Shown: positions 1 to 9,329 of the stretch, piece after piece
Position numbering within the stretch: position 1 is the first letter of the stretch
Layout: each line of letters begins with the position of its first letter
Assembly (NCBI RefSeq): GCF_900638335.1
Contig: NZ_LR134508.1
Coordinates: 992,001-1,056,000, forward strand
Reading direction: 5' to 3'
Source of the DNA: Campylobacter lari
Lineage (GTDB): Bacteria; Campylobacterota; Campylobacteria; Campylobacterales; Campylobacteraceae
Length of the DNA stretch: 64,000 nt
Position numbers and translations under genes: made by a program
The notes under the pieces: generated by a model
What the model saw: the letters and a program-made list of their open reading frames with translations, nothing else
Told to the model about the DNA's origin: nothing
Databases searched by the model: none

Positions 1-1323
1 GCTTTACTTGATTCAAACATAGCAAAAATACCTCAACTAAAAGGCTCTTATAATCTTACAAACAAAGATTTAAATGCACAAATTAGTGCTTTTGTAGATA
101 ATCTTAACAAATTAAAGCCTTTAACCAAACAAGATCTCAATGGGCCTTTAAATTTAGATGCCAAAGTTGATCTCAAGGCAAATCAAATTCAAAATCTTGA
201 TGCAAATATTAAAATCATGCAAGGGCTTATCAATGCAAAATCTAATGGAAAAAGTTTACAAGCAAAGGTTGATAATATAAAATTAGAACAACTTTTTCCT
301 TTAATAGGACAAAAAGTTTTAGCTTATGGAGATATAAATGCTGACATTGATTTAAAAACACTTGATTTTAACAATATTAATGGTGATTTTAAAGCAATCA
401 TTAATTCTTCTTTTAATGAAATAGAATTATCTAAGCTTTTAGAGAAAAAATTTCCAAAGAATACTTCAGCAAAAATCAATCTTGATGGAAAAATTTCTAG
501 ATCAATCATTGATTTTAATGCTAAAGCTCTAAGTTCATTTGCAAATATTAATTCATTAAAAGGCAAATTTGATCTTAATCAAATGGCTCTAGCAAGCACT
601 TATAATATTTCATTGCAAGATTTTTCTAAGCTAGGATTTTTAGTCGATAGAAACCTAAAAGGCAAGGCTGATTTTGAAGGAAAATTTGATTTTAAAAACG
701 CTTTAATAGATGCAAGCATTAATAGCAAAAATATATTTAATGGCTCATTAGATGCCACTTTAAAAAATAATATTTTTAACGCTAAAATGCTAAATACCGA
801 TCTTTCAAATTTAGCTCAAAGCTTAGATTTGCCTGATTATTATCAAGCAAAATCAAATTTAAGTATCGATTATAATCTTTTAAAAGAAAGTGGCGCGGTG
901 CTAATGAACTTAGCCGATGGACAGCTTAAGAAAAATCTCATTACAAGTGCTTTAATGCTGCTTTTACAAAAAGATATCACTCAAGATGTATATCGCAACG
1001 GTGAAGCTAAAATAAATATCAACAAAAATCTTATAGATTTAAATTTAAACCTAGTGGCTGATAGGAGCAATATAAACATCAGTAAAGGTAAAGTTGATAC
1101 AAAAAGTACCAAACTAAACATTCCTTTTAATATCGTCATTGATAGAGCAAATTTCAAAGGAATTATAAAAGGAACAACACAAGATCCTAAAGTAAGTCTT
1201 GATACTAAAAGTGTTGTAAATTCTATTGTTAATACCATAGGTGGAAATGCTAGTGATGGCGCTAAAAATACGGGTAAAAAAGTAGATCAAGCAATAGATA
1301 AAATCTTTAACAAACTCTTCTAA
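1..1323 (+). CDS. AsmA-like periplasmic protein, C-terminal part (5' end outside window)
   Basis: The reading frame is open from base 1, so the gene starts upstream of the window; the first internal ATG is at 217. The visible 440 residues are rich in Asn, Lys, Leu and Ile in alternating patterns that fit long beta-strands. Near the end is a 'GIIKGTTQDPKVSLDTK' segment, which resembles the closing motif of AsmA/TamB-like proteins (known family trait). These are inner-membrane-anchored periplasmic proteins involved in outer-membrane lipid or protein homeostasis. The N-terminal membrane anchor is not visible. A strong hairpin follows the stop codon. The family call is by resemblance; the specific role is unknown. 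Confidence 0.6.
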   Translation, partial: ALLDSNIAKIPQLKGSYNLTNKDLNAQISAFVDNLNKLKPLTKQDLNGPLNLDAKVDLKANQIQNLDANIKIMQGLINAKSNGKSLQAKVDNIKLEQLFPLIGQKVLAYGDINADIDLKTLDFNNINGDFKAIINSSFNEIELSKLLEKKFPKNTSAKINLDGKISRSIIDFNAKALSSFANINSLKGKFDLNQMALASTYNISLQDFSKLGFLVDRNLKGKADFEGKFDFKNALIDASINSKNIFNGSLDATLKNNIFNAKMLNTDLSNLAQSLDLPDYYQAKSNLSIDYNLLKESGAVLMNLADGQLKKNLITSALMLLLQKDITQDVYRNGEAKININKNLIDLNLNLVADRSNINISKGKVDTKSTKLNIPFNIVIDRANFKGIIKGTTQDPKVSLDTKSVVNSIVNTIGGNASDGAKNTGKKVDQAIDKIFNKLF

Positions 1324-1326
1324 TAC

Positions 1327-1355
1327 ATCTAGCCTTAAAAAAGGCTAGATTTTTT
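1327..1355 (+). terminator. Rho-independent terminator of the AsmA-like gene
   Basis: A perfect 10-bp stem (ATCTAGCCTT / AAGGCTAGAT) encloses an AAAA loop and is followed by TTTTT. It begins 3 bases after the stop codon. The opposite strand has no comparable T-run, so it mainly serves the plus-strand gene, although it also lies at the end of the convergent hibernation-factor gene. Confidence 0.9.
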
Positions 1356-1872
1356 AAAATAAACCAAATTTACCATCTTTTTTCTTATACAACACTCTCA
1401 TTTTTGCATCTATGTCATTAAAAACTAAAAATACATCTTTACTTGCTTTTAGCTTTTCTAATGCTTCTTCAATTTCTAAAGGTTTATATAGTTCAAGTTC
1501 CATTGGAACTATCTCATCTTCCTCGATCACGCTTGGTAATACTAAATTTTCTTTTATCTCATCTTGATGTTTATGGGTAATATTTTTATCATGCAATCTT
1601 CTTAAAACCTTAGAAATTCTATCAATAGCCAAATCTATAGCAGCATATAAGTCTTTATCTTTTTGTTTTACAACCACTGTATTAATACCAGCTAGGTTAA
1701 TGCTAAATTCAGCCCAAAATCCTTTCTTTCCATGCCTTTCATCAGCACTTATAACACAACGCGCAGAAATCACATCTAAGCCATATTTACTTAAAGCATC
1801 AAAGCTTTTTTCCACATACTCTTTTATAGACTCAGTTAGCTCAAATTGTTTTCCAACTATACTTGTATTCAT
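1354..1872 (-). CDS. hpf: Ribosome hibernation promoting factor, long form (HPF/RaiA family)
   Basis: A 172-residue protein. The N-terminal S30AE domain (about 1-100) begins with 'MNTSIVGKQFELTESIKEYV', typical of HPF/YfiA. The C-terminal domain ends in 'VLYKKKDGKFGLF', the usual end of long-form HPF, which mediates dimerisation of 70S ribosomes into 100S particles in stationary phase (family knowledge). The ATG is preceded by AAGGAG and a TATAAT box about 30 bases upstream. The gene stands alone between convergent and co-directional neighbours, fitting growth-phase control of its own promoter. Confidence 0.9.
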   Translation of the reverse strand: MNTSIVGKQFELTESIKEYVEKSFDALSKYGLDVISARCVISADERHGKKGFWAEFSINLAGINTVVVKQKDKDLYAAIDLAIDRISKVLRRLHDKNITHKHQDEIKENLVLPSVIEEDEIVPMELELYKPLEIEEALEKLKASKDVFLVFNDIDAKMRVLYKKKDGKFGLF

Positions 1873-1900
1873 TACTTCTCCTTTTTATGAAGTTAAATAC

Positions 1901-1906
1901 ATTATA
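1901..1906 (-). promoter_or_regulatory. -10 box of the hibernation factor gene
   Basis: The minus strand reads GTGTTATAATGTATT, with a perfect TATAAT 28 bases before the start codon and a T-rich stretch upstream. This matches Campylobacter sigma-70 promoters, which rely on an extended -10 and periodic T-tracts rather than a -35 box. Confidence 0.7.
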
Positions 1907-1952
1907 ACACTTTAATCGTAAAAAAAATTAATTTTTTAAACAAAAAATAAAT

Positions 1953-2633
1953 TTAAAATTTTAAGGGATCTAAAATAAGCACACCATCTGCTGAAAGTTT
2001 TTTACCTTGAAAATGCATTTTACAAAAAGAAACAATTAAAGCATGAAAAATTTGATAAAGCTCGTATAATTTACATTCTTTTTTTAGTAAAATACACAAT
2101 TCTTGTTGGTTTTTAACTATGTCTTTTTTTAAAAAATCTGCTAAATCATCATAACTTTGACACTCATAGCCTAAATAATTAGCTATTTTTGCACTATAAG
2201 CATCAGCTACTAAAACTTCTTTTTTGCAAATATAATTTAAAATTCCATCTGCGCTTTCTTGACCAAAACCCTTAATACTCAAAAGCCATTCTCTATCTAC
2301 TTCTTCTTTAAAAAGTTCAAAAGAATTAAAATATTGGAAATATTTTTGAGTGAAATTTTTAATATATTTTGCCTTGGTATTATAAAATCCACTTGGTTTT
2401 ATTAAAAACGCTAAATCTTGAGTGCTTAAAGTTAATAAATCTTCCATCTTGGTAATATTTGCTTGTTTTAAATTTGTCAAAGCTTTTAATACGTTTTTCC
2501 AGTTTGTATTTTGAGTTAAAACTACAGAAATTAAAATTTCAAACTCACTTAAAGTTTTATTTTCTAGCCACTCAAAATCGTTATAGTCAATATTTGCATT
2601 AACTAAAGCTTTAAAAATTTCATATCCACTCAT
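1953..2633 (-). CDS. MagIII-type 3-methyladenine DNA glycosylase (HhH-GPD family)
   Basis: A 226-residue HhH-GPD base-excision glycosylase. The N-terminal 'VVLTQNTNWKNVLKAL' motif (37-52), the 'PSGFYNTKAKYI' segment (80-91), the helix-hairpin-helix 'LLSIKGFGQESADGIL' (117-132) and a candidate catalytic Asp144 closely resemble Helicobacter pylori MagIII, which excises 3-methyladenine. The four-cysteine iron-sulfur loop of true endonuclease III is absent, which supports MagIII over Nth. It overlaps the mfd start by 4 bases (ATGA), so it is probably translated after mfd. Both are DNA repair genes. Confidence 0.85.
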   Translation of the reverse strand: MSGYEIFKALVNANIDYNDFEWLENKTLSEFEILISVVLTQNTNWKNVLKALTNLKQANITKMEDLLTLSTQDLAFLIKPSGFYNTKAKYIKNFTQKYFQYFNSFELFKEEVDREWLLSIKGFGQESADGILNYICKKEVLVADAYSAKIANYLGYECQSYDDLADFLKKDIVKNQQELCILLKKECKLYELYQIFHALIVSFCKMHFQGKKLSADGVLILDPLKF

Positions 2634-5569
2634 ACTTTTTCACTCTTTCTTAAATACGTCAAAATAGCCTCAATCACATCATCATCGTCTTTGCTTTTTG
2701 CTTTAATGACTTCCTTGCTCTCATCATCTTTTACAAAACAAATATTTTGTTCATAATTGCTCACTAGTTTATAATGATCGCTAGCTAAAATTTTTATGAT
2801 GATTAAATCCAAAAACTGCTTAGTAAAAATATCAGGCTTGCCAAAACGATCATTCATCTCACTTTCTATCTCATAGACTTCATTAACACTCATACATTTA
2901 CTAAGTCTTCTATAAAGTTCTAATCTCAAACGATCTTCACTAATATACTCACTATTTAAAAAAGCATTAATATTAAGCTTTAGATCTATTTTTTTCTCTT
3001 TAATTTCTTCTTTTTTACTTAGCTTATTAATCTCATCTTCTAACATTTTAAGATACAAGCTATAACCAATTTGCTCTATATGCCCACTTTGATCCACGCC
3101 TAATAAATTTCCACCACCACGAATTTCTAAATCATGATAAGCAAGCACGCTTCCTGAGCCTAAATAAGAATTACTCTCTAAACTCGTAAGCCTTTTCAAA
3201 GAATCTTTTGTGATTTTTTCCTTATCCTCAATAAGAAAATAACAATACCCTTGCTTAGAGCTACGCCCTACTCTTCCTCTAAGTTGGTGCAAATCAGCCA
3301 TACCAAAACGATCTGAATTTTCTACTATAATAGTATTTGCATTTGCCAAATCAATACCACTTTCAACTATAGAAGTACAAAGCAACAAATCATATTCTTT
3401 ATTTTCAAATTTAATCATTTCTTCTTCAGTAGTTTTTGCATCGATTTTAGAATGCAAGATCAAAATTTTTAAATTTGGAAATAAATCTAAAAGATATTTT
3501 TTACACCCATCAATACTTGCTATATGATTGTGAATATAAAAAATCTGTCCTGCTCTTCTTAGTTCTCTTGAAATAGCTTCTTTAATCAAAGCATCATTGC
3601 TTTCCCTAACAAAGGTACGCACATCCAAACGATCCTCAGGTGGAGTTTGTAAAACACTATATGATTTTAAAGAACTAAGAGCTTGATTTAAGCTTCTTGG
3701 TATAGGCGTAGCTGACATAGAAAGAATGTGTGAGTTTTTACTTAATTCTTTGAGTTTTTCTTTTTGTTTTACACCAAATTTATGCTCCTCATCTATTACA
3801 ACTAAACCTAAATTTTCACACTCAACTCCCAAAAGAGAATGCGTACCAACCACTACACAAGGTTTATTTTCTTTTAAAAATGCTAAAACTTGTTTTTTTT
3901 CTTTGGCGCTAGTAAAACGATCTAGCTTAAAAACCTCTATATTAAAAAAATTAAATCTTCGTTTTAGGGTTTTAAAATGCTGAGCTGAAAGCAAAGTAGT
4001 TGGCACAAAAAATAAAGCCGTATAGCCACTTTTTACACAAGTAAATATAGCATTCATAGCAACTTCTGTTTTACCAAAACCTACATCGCCACTTAAAAGC
4101 CTATCCATCACCTGCATACTTTTTAAATCTTGAGTGATTTCTTGGCAAACTTGACTTTGATCTTTAGTGTAAAAAAATCCTGCCTTATTGATAAATTCAT
4201 CTTGTAATTCTTGAGAAATTTTTAATTCCTTTGCCTTTATCAAAGCTCTAGCAGCTGCTAAAGAAACTATATTTGAGGCAATGGCAAATAATTTTTCTTT
4301 TAATCTTTCCTTGATTTTTAGAAAACTTCCTTTTCCGAGCTTATCAAGCAAAGGTATACCACCACTTACTCCAATATATTTATCAATCATATATAAATTT
4401 TCAACAGGCAATAAAAGCTTATCGTTATTTAAATACCCAAGAGCGACAAATTCTTTCTTTGCTCCTGCTATTGCAATTATCTCAAGACCTAAAAATTTAG
4501 CTACACCATAATCTTCATGTACAACAAAATCTCCAACCCTAAGCTCATCTATTACTAAACTTGCTTTTCTAACTCTTTTGCTTTTTTCTTTTTTATTTAA
4601 AGAGATGATAAGCTCATCTTGAGTGCTTAAATTAATTCTTTCTTGAGATATTTTTAATTTAATATTTGAAAATTCTTGTAAATTTAAAGCTTTAAACAAA
4701 GCTTCATTCTTTGCTAAAATAGTAATTTTTTTATCTTTATGAAAAGTGAAAAAATCGTGATTATAAGAGCTTATTAAATCTTTATAAAATCTTGGTTCAG
4801 GTAAAATATTTTGATTGATTTTACTAATATCTTCTTCAAAATCATTTACATCAAATTTTTTTATACTTACAAATTTTAAATCTAAATAATCACAAAAATC
4901 ATCAACACACCAAAAACCTAAAGAATTAACATCATTTATAATGCTTTGACTTTGAAAATTTTGAATTTTTTCTTGTAAATTTTCATATTGCTCTTGATTA
5001 AAAGCACTCAAAAAAGGACAAATATCAATTTTTGAAAGTTCATTTGGAATTGATTTTTGTGTATGAATATCAAAATATCTTATACTTTCTATCTCATCTG
5101 AAAAAAGCAAAATTCTAAAAGGTTGTTCTTCATTAATCGCAAAAATATCTATAATATCCCCACGTATTGAAACTTCACCCTTATCTTGAACTATATCTAC
5201 AAACTCATACCCACTATGTAAAATTTCTTCTTTAAATTTCTCTAAAACAAGAAACAAATTTCTTTTAAGAATAATGTTTTTTAGATGCTTTTTTCCAGGG
5301 AGTTTTTGCAAGATTGTTTTTATAGGAGAAATTAAAATTTTATTTTCATCTTCTTTATGATAAGCATTTAATACTTTACAAATTTCAAAAAGCTCTTTAG
5401 AAAAAGAGCGCAAATCACTACCAAATTCTGCTCTAAAATCAGGCAAAACAAAGGTTTTAAAATTTAAAAATAGACAAACTTGAGCTAATTCATCTGCTTC
5501 TTTATCATTCTCACAAACTATTAACTCAGTTTTGTTGCTTAATAAATATTCATATAATTTAGCTTGCAT
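2630..5569 (-). CDS. mfd: Transcription-repair coupling factor Mfd
   Basis: A 979-residue superfamily 2 translocase that removes RNA polymerase stalled at DNA lesions and recruits nucleotide excision repair. The order is UvrB-like N-terminal region (1-250), RNA-polymerase-interaction domain starting near 'VGDFVVHEDYGVAKFLG' (345-400), Walker A 'GDVGFGKT' (494-501), DEEH box (593-596), 'SATPIPRSL' motif, helicase C domain and C-terminal D7 domain. It is shorter than the E. coli protein (about 1150), as is usual in this group. Its start lies inside the end of the bactofilin gene (11-base overlap). Confidence 0.97.
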   Translation of the reverse strand: MQAKLYEYLLSNKTELIVCENDKEADELAQVCLFLNFKTFVLPDFRAEFGSDLRSFSKELFEICKVLNAYHKEDENKILISPIKTILQKLPGKKHLKNIILKRNLFLVLEKFKEEILHSGYEFVDIVQDKGEVSIRGDIIDIFAINEEQPFRILLFSDEIESIRYFDIHTQKSIPNELSKIDICPFLSAFNQEQYENLQEKIQNFQSQSIINDVNSLGFWCVDDFCDYLDLKFVSIKKFDVNDFEEDISKINQNILPEPRFYKDLISSYNHDFFTFHKDKKITILAKNEALFKALNLQEFSNIKLKISQERINLSTQDELIISLNKKEKSKRVRKASLVIDELRVGDFVVHEDYGVAKFLGLEIIAIAGAKKEFVALGYLNNDKLLLPVENLYMIDKYIGVSGGIPLLDKLGKGSFLKIKERLKEKLFAIASNIVSLAAARALIKAKELKISQELQDEFINKAGFFYTKDQSQVCQEITQDLKSMQVMDRLLSGDVGFGKTEVAMNAIFTCVKSGYTALFFVPTTLLSAQHFKTLKRRFNFFNIEVFKLDRFTSAKEKKQVLAFLKENKPCVVVGTHSLLGVECENLGLVVIDEEHKFGVKQKEKLKELSKNSHILSMSATPIPRSLNQALSSLKSYSVLQTPPEDRLDVRTFVRESNDALIKEAISRELRRAGQIFYIHNHIASIDGCKKYLLDLFPNLKILILHSKIDAKTTEEEMIKFENKEYDLLLCTSIVESGIDLANANTIIVENSDRFGMADLHQLRGRVGRSSKQGYCYFLIEDKEKITKDSLKRLTSLESNSYLGSGSVLAYHDLEIRGGGNLLGVDQSGHIEQIGYSLYLKMLEDEINKLSKKEEIKEKKIDLKLNINAFLNSEYISEDRLRLELYRRLSKCMSVNEVYEIESEMNDRFGKPDIFTKQFLDLIIIKILASDHYKLVSNYEQNICFVKDDESKEVIKAKSKDDDDVIEAILTYLRKSEKV

Positions 5570-5963
5570 TTTCTGAATTTTCTATACTCACATCTATAGT
5601 TGCAAGTTCTTCATCTTTTTCAATGATTTTACTACTTCCATTAAATTTTCCACCATTTTCAATGCTCAATTGTTTAACTATGATGTTACCATTAAGCACA
5701 CCACCAGATAAAATTTCTAAAGAATCAACCTGCATTTCGCCTTCAAAAACCCCATTAATCACTATCTTGCTTGCCTTAACTTGTCCTTTTAAAACACCGC
5801 TTTTACCTATTACTATCACATTAGAAGAATTAATTACCCCTGTAATTTCTCCATCTAAATGAAGCATAGAATCAAAATAAAATTTTCCTTCTATTTTTGC
5901 TCCGTTTGAAATGACTGTAGTTTCGGATACTGTAGCAATAGAGCCTTTATTAAAGATTGCCAT
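5559..5963 (-). CDS. Bactofilin (CcmA/DUF583 family)
   Basis: A 134-residue protein whose core (about 20-110) is a regular beta-helical bactofilin repeat pattern ('VIGKSGVLKGQVKASKIVIN'). Bactofilins polymerise without nucleotide; the Helicobacter relative CcmA works with M23 peptidases to set helical cell curvature (family knowledge). The ATG is preceded by AAGGAG and lies 73 bases inside the upstream M23 peptidase gene, in another frame. Polarity and neighbour suggest a cell-shape module with that peptidase. Its own role here is inferred. Confidence 0.88.
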   Translation of the reverse strand: MAIFNKGSIATVSETTVISNGAKIEGKFYFDSMLHLDGEITGVINSSNVIVIGKSGVLKGQVKASKIVINGVFEGEMQVDSLEILSGGVLNGNIIVKQLSIENGGKFNGSSKIIEKDEELATIDVSIENSENAS

Positions 5964-6799
5964 GGAACTCTCCTTTCTTTTTCAAAAATTTGTTCATAAT
6001 TTTTTCGGTTTAAATCTATAAAAATCTTCGGTTCTAAAAGTTTATTAATAAATCTAACCTCGTAATGTAAATGTGGCCCCGTAGAAAGCCCTGTATTTCC
6101 TGTATATCCTAGCAAATCGCCTTTTTTTACAAATTGCCCTGCTTTGACAACATCTTTACGCATCATGTGTGCATATACTGTTTTAAAACCAAAATTATGG
6201 ATTAAAATTACCGAATAGCCATAACCATTGTTACTATATGCAGCATATTCAACCACTCCATTTGCAGGTGCGTAAATTGGGGTATTTAAAGCCGCTCTTA
6301 AATCAATACCTGGATGAAATTCTTTTTTATTTAATATAGGATGATGACGCCATCCAAAATTACCTGTGACGCCATTATCTTCTATCACATGTCCATTTGG
6401 AATTTGTGTTAAAAATAAATAAGCTTGATCATTGGTAAGTTTAACTTTTTCCAATCTTTCTGGTATATCTAAGCTCTCATCCTGCTTTAAGCCTAAATTT
6501 TCTTCAATGTCTGCAAGTTGGGTTTGAAGTTCATCATATAAGGCTGTTTTTTCCTCTAAACTTTTTTGCATGCTTTCATTTTGAGAAAATAATTTAGTAT
6601 TTTTTGAAGATAATGCTTCTTGTTCTTTTAAAAGCTCTGAACGCTTGTCTGCTAAATAATTAATATATAAAGCACCCAAAACTATAACAACAAAAACAAA
6701 AGAAGTAAAATAAATTATTACTTTTTTTATAATCTGACTTAATAAAAAATGTCTAGAGCCATTTACATCTGTGATAGTTAGCGTAAATTTATCTTTCAT
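5891..6799 (-). CDS. M23 (LytM) peptidoglycan endopeptidase, Csd1/Pgp3-like, membrane-anchored
   Basis: A 302-residue protein with a single transmembrane helix (about 26-48), a coiled coil (50-105) and an M23 metallopeptidase domain (140-265). Zinc ligands and catalytic residues are intact: H162 and D166 in 'FHPGIDLRA', H211 in 'YAHMM', and H243-x-H245 in 'GPHLHYEVRF'. The family cuts peptide crosslinks in peptidoglycan; relatives next to bactofilin control helical shape in Helicobacter and Campylobacter. The last 24 codons overlap the bactofilin gene. Confidence 0.92.
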   Translation of the reverse strand: MKDKFTLTITDVNGSRHFLLSQIIKKVIIYFTSFVFVVIVLGALYINYLADKRSELLKEQEALSSKNTKLFSQNESMQKSLEEKTALYDELQTQLADIEENLGLKQDESLDIPERLEKVKLTNDQAYLFLTQIPNGHVIEDNGVTGNFGWRHHPILNKKEFHPGIDLRAALNTPIYAPANGVVEYAAYSNNGYGYSVILIHNFGFKTVYAHMMRKDVVKAGQFVKKGDLLGYTGNTGLSTGPHLHYEVRFINKLLEPKIFIDLNRKNYEQIFEKERRVPWQSLIKALLLQYPKLQSFQTEQK

Positions 6800-7958
6800 T
6801 ATAGCCTCTTAAAAAATTTTCTACTAATACAAAAGAACCAAAAACCAAATACAACTCATCTTTTTTTATTTGTTCAAATCTTTGATAAGCAATATCTAAT
6901 TTTTCTAAATTTTCTAGTAAAACAGAACCTGCCAAAGGTCTATCTTTACTTTCATACTCATAAATTTCAACTATTTTTATCATAGGCTTTAAAGCCCTTA
7001 AAATTTTATAAGAATCTTTATCTAAAAAACAATTATAGACTAAATGAACTTTTTTTTCCTTGAAAATTTCAACCAAAGCTAAAGCTGCCATTTCATTATG
7101 CCCTACATCAACAAAAACATTTTGACTTACTTGCTCACATCTTCCTTTTAAGTCAAGTTTTGGCAAATTACTAATGCATTGAATCAATTCTTTTTTATTT
7201 TTGGCACAAATTTTAGAAAAAGCTTCTAAAGCTAAAAAAAGATTATCTTTTAAAAAACTCGCTAAATTATATTTTTGAATATATTCTTGTACATAAGGAT
7301 AAACAATTGTATTTTTATCTAACGAGCTAATATTTAGACTAGCTTGTTTTAAATTTGCTATTTTTTGAGCCAAATTTAATACTTTTGTTTCTTGCTTATG
7401 ATTAATCAAAGCTTTAGCACTCATGGCTTTTAATTTTGTTCTTGCTATTTCTTCTAAATTTTTACCCAATAAATCTTGATGATCAAAACCTATTTTAGTA
7501 AAAACACTAAAATTTATTTCAAAAACACTTGTAGCATCATACTCTCCACCTACTCCAGCTTCTAAAACCACATAATCACAATCTTTAAAAACAAAAAAAG
7601 CTAAAAAAGTAGCATACTCAAAATAGCTGAGTTTTTTCACATCTTCTAAAAAAATACTTTCTAATTCTTCATGTGCTTTTTCTAAAAGCTCATTGTTTGC
7701 AATTTTACCATTTAACCAAAATCTTTCATTAAAATCGAAAATATGCGGACTAGTATAATGCCCTACTTTATATCCTTGCCCTAAAAGCAAAAGCGCTAAA
7801 AACCTACCTGTACTTCCTTTACCATTAGTACCAATAATTTGAATATTTTTAGTTTTTGGGATGATTTTTTTATATTTTTCATACATACCAAACATAAAAA
7901 ATCTACTAATTTTTTGCACATACATGGTTTTTTGTGAAAGTGTTTGTTGAAATTTCAT
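6789..7958 (-). CDS. folC: Folylpolyglutamate synthase / dihydrofolate synthase FolC
   Basis: A 389-residue Mur-ligase-family enzyme that adds glutamate to (dihydro)folate in the cytoplasm. The ATP loop 'GTNGKGST' (43-50) is followed by 'YTSPHIFDFNERFWLNG', typical of FolC, and by the central 'EAGVGGEYDAT' segment. C-terminal 'DVGHNEMA' is the family signature. It overlaps the peptidase gene by 11 bases and the upstream gene by 4 bases (ATGA), so it is co-translated in the long minus-strand operon. Confidence 0.95.
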   Translation of the reverse strand: MKFQQTLSQKTMYVQKISRFFMFGMYEKYKKIIPKTKNIQIIGTNGKGSTGRFLALLLLGQGYKVGHYTSPHIFDFNERFWLNGKIANNELLEKAHEELESIFLEDVKKLSYFEYATFLAFFVFKDCDYVVLEAGVGGEYDATSVFEINFSVFTKIGFDHQDLLGKNLEEIARTKLKAMSAKALINHKQETKVLNLAQKIANLKQASLNISSLDKNTIVYPYVQEYIQKYNLASFLKDNLFLALEAFSKICAKNKKELIQCISNLPKLDLKGRCEQVSQNVFVDVGHNEMAALALVEIFKEKKVHLVYNCFLDKDSYKILRALKPMIKIVEIYEYESKDRPLAGSVLLENLEKLDIAYQRFEQIKKDELYLVFGSFVLVENFLRGYNER

Positions 7959-9328
7959 ACTAAACTTTTTTGGATTAATTCTTTTAATATATCACCTTCT
8001 GGAAATTCTTTTTTTTCTATACAAGAAGATGATAAAACAAGCTTAACCACTTCTTCTTTATAAATAAATTTATAATCATCTATAAGCTTCAAGGCTTTTT
8101 CTGTAAAAATTTGAGCATTTTCTAAATTTTTACCTGGAAATATAATCAAATAAGAATTTTCATCCAAAATCCAAATTTCAGCTAAATTACTACATAAATC
8201 TTTAAGAATTTTTTTAAATTTTCCACTGATGGTTTTAAAACTATCGATACCATAAGCATTAATAATATATTCTATATTGTTGATTTTAAAGAAAGATAAA
8301 GCATAATTAACCGCATAAAGCTTATAGTTTTCGTCAAGTTTTTTAAGCTCTTGAGCGAGATTCCATTGTTCTCTTTGCTCATCATCGCTTGTAGCTTGAA
8401 TTTGTGTTTTAATTTGGGCTATTTGCTCATTTGCATATAAAAGTTTATCTTTTAATGTATCAAAATTAATCTGCACATTGCCATTTTCATCTTTAGCCAA
8501 AGCATTAATAAATTTCACATCTTCTTGACTATTATCATAAAGCTTTGACACCATTTCATTTAGACTTTCCAAATGCTGATTAAAAAAAGAAAGATTTTTT
8601 TGTATATAGTATTTATCTATTGCTTCCTTTTTTTGTAGCATCAAACAATATTCATGTGCAAATTCTTTTCTAGAAATTAATTTAGGATTTTCTTTTAAAT
8701 TTTGCTTAAATTGTTCTACTTCTTTACTCTCACCAAATAAAGGCTCTAAAGAAGCTAATAAAAGTTCAGCTTGTTTTTCATAAGAGCGTTCTTTTAGCAT
8801 AATGATAAGCTTTTCTACTAAAGCATGAAAATCCAAAAATGCTCGGATGTTAAATTCTTCTAATTTTTTTAAAAATTCTTGGTCTTCATAAGATTTTTCA
8901 AGTTCTTTCCATTTAGCTCTTAAAAGATATATAGTTTCTAAATCCATAGCTTGAGATAATCTGTGTTGAGTAATTTGAGCAAGTTCTTTGATTTTTTTAT
9001 CCTTACTAATGCTAAGTTGTTGAATGATCAGACCAAGCAAAGCATAAACATCTTCATATTTTCTACTTACCTGTCTATTGAGTCTAGAAACCAAAAACAT
9101 CAAAAACTCATCAATAGTTCGAATACTCTTTCCTTTTAGTTCTTGTTTATAAGAATCATCCAAAAGATTGGTATATTTTTCTATTCTAGCTTTATTAGAG
9201 CTCATAACCCCTGCTTTTTTAGCACATTCTTCAAATACCTCACTATAATTTTCAGGTGTTGGATATAATTTGCGTTCTTTTAATTTTATCAATGTTTCTT
9301 TTGCAATTTCATTGATATGACTTGCCAT
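7955..9328 (-). CDS. Uncharacterised protein with degenerate GGDEF-like C-terminal domain
   Basis: A 457-residue soluble protein. The N-terminus 'LKERKLYPTPENYSEVFEE' resembles the 'TPENY' segment found before the catalytic domain in some diguanylate cyclases. The middle (about 100-310) is helical and charged. The C-terminus, with 'SFFKINNIEYIINAYGIDSF' followed by 'ILDENSYLIIFPGKNLENAQ', lines up with the 'DxDxFKxxND..G' and 'RxGGDEFxIxxP' motifs of GGDEF domains, but the GGDEF signature is LDENS, so cyclase activity is unlikely. A structural or nucleotide-sensing role is possible; function unknown. Confidence 0.6.
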   Translation of the reverse strand: MASHINEIAKETLIKLKERKLYPTPENYSEVFEECAKKAGVMSSNKARIEKYTNLLDDSYKQELKGKSIRTIDEFLMFLVSRLNRQVSRKYEDVYALLGLIIQQLSISKDKKIKELAQITQHRLSQAMDLETIYLLRAKWKELEKSYEDQEFLKKLEEFNIRAFLDFHALVEKLIIMLKERSYEKQAELLLASLEPLFGESKEVEQFKQNLKENPKLISRKEFAHEYCLMLQKKEAIDKYYIQKNLSFFNQHLESLNEMVSKLYDNSQEDVKFINALAKDENGNVQINFDTLKDKLLYANEQIAQIKTQIQATSDDEQREQWNLAQELKKLDENYKLYAVNYALSFFKINNIEYIINAYGIDSFKTISGKFKKILKDLCSNLAEIWILDENSYLIIFPGKNLENAQIFTEKALKLIDDYKFIYKEEVVKLVLSSSCIEKKEFPEGDILKELIQKSLV

Positions 9329-9329
9329 T

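Noticed and set aside
1953..2633. Endonuclease III (nth)
   Set aside because: The iron-sulfur cysteines are missing and the sequence blocks fit MagIII of Helicobacter better.
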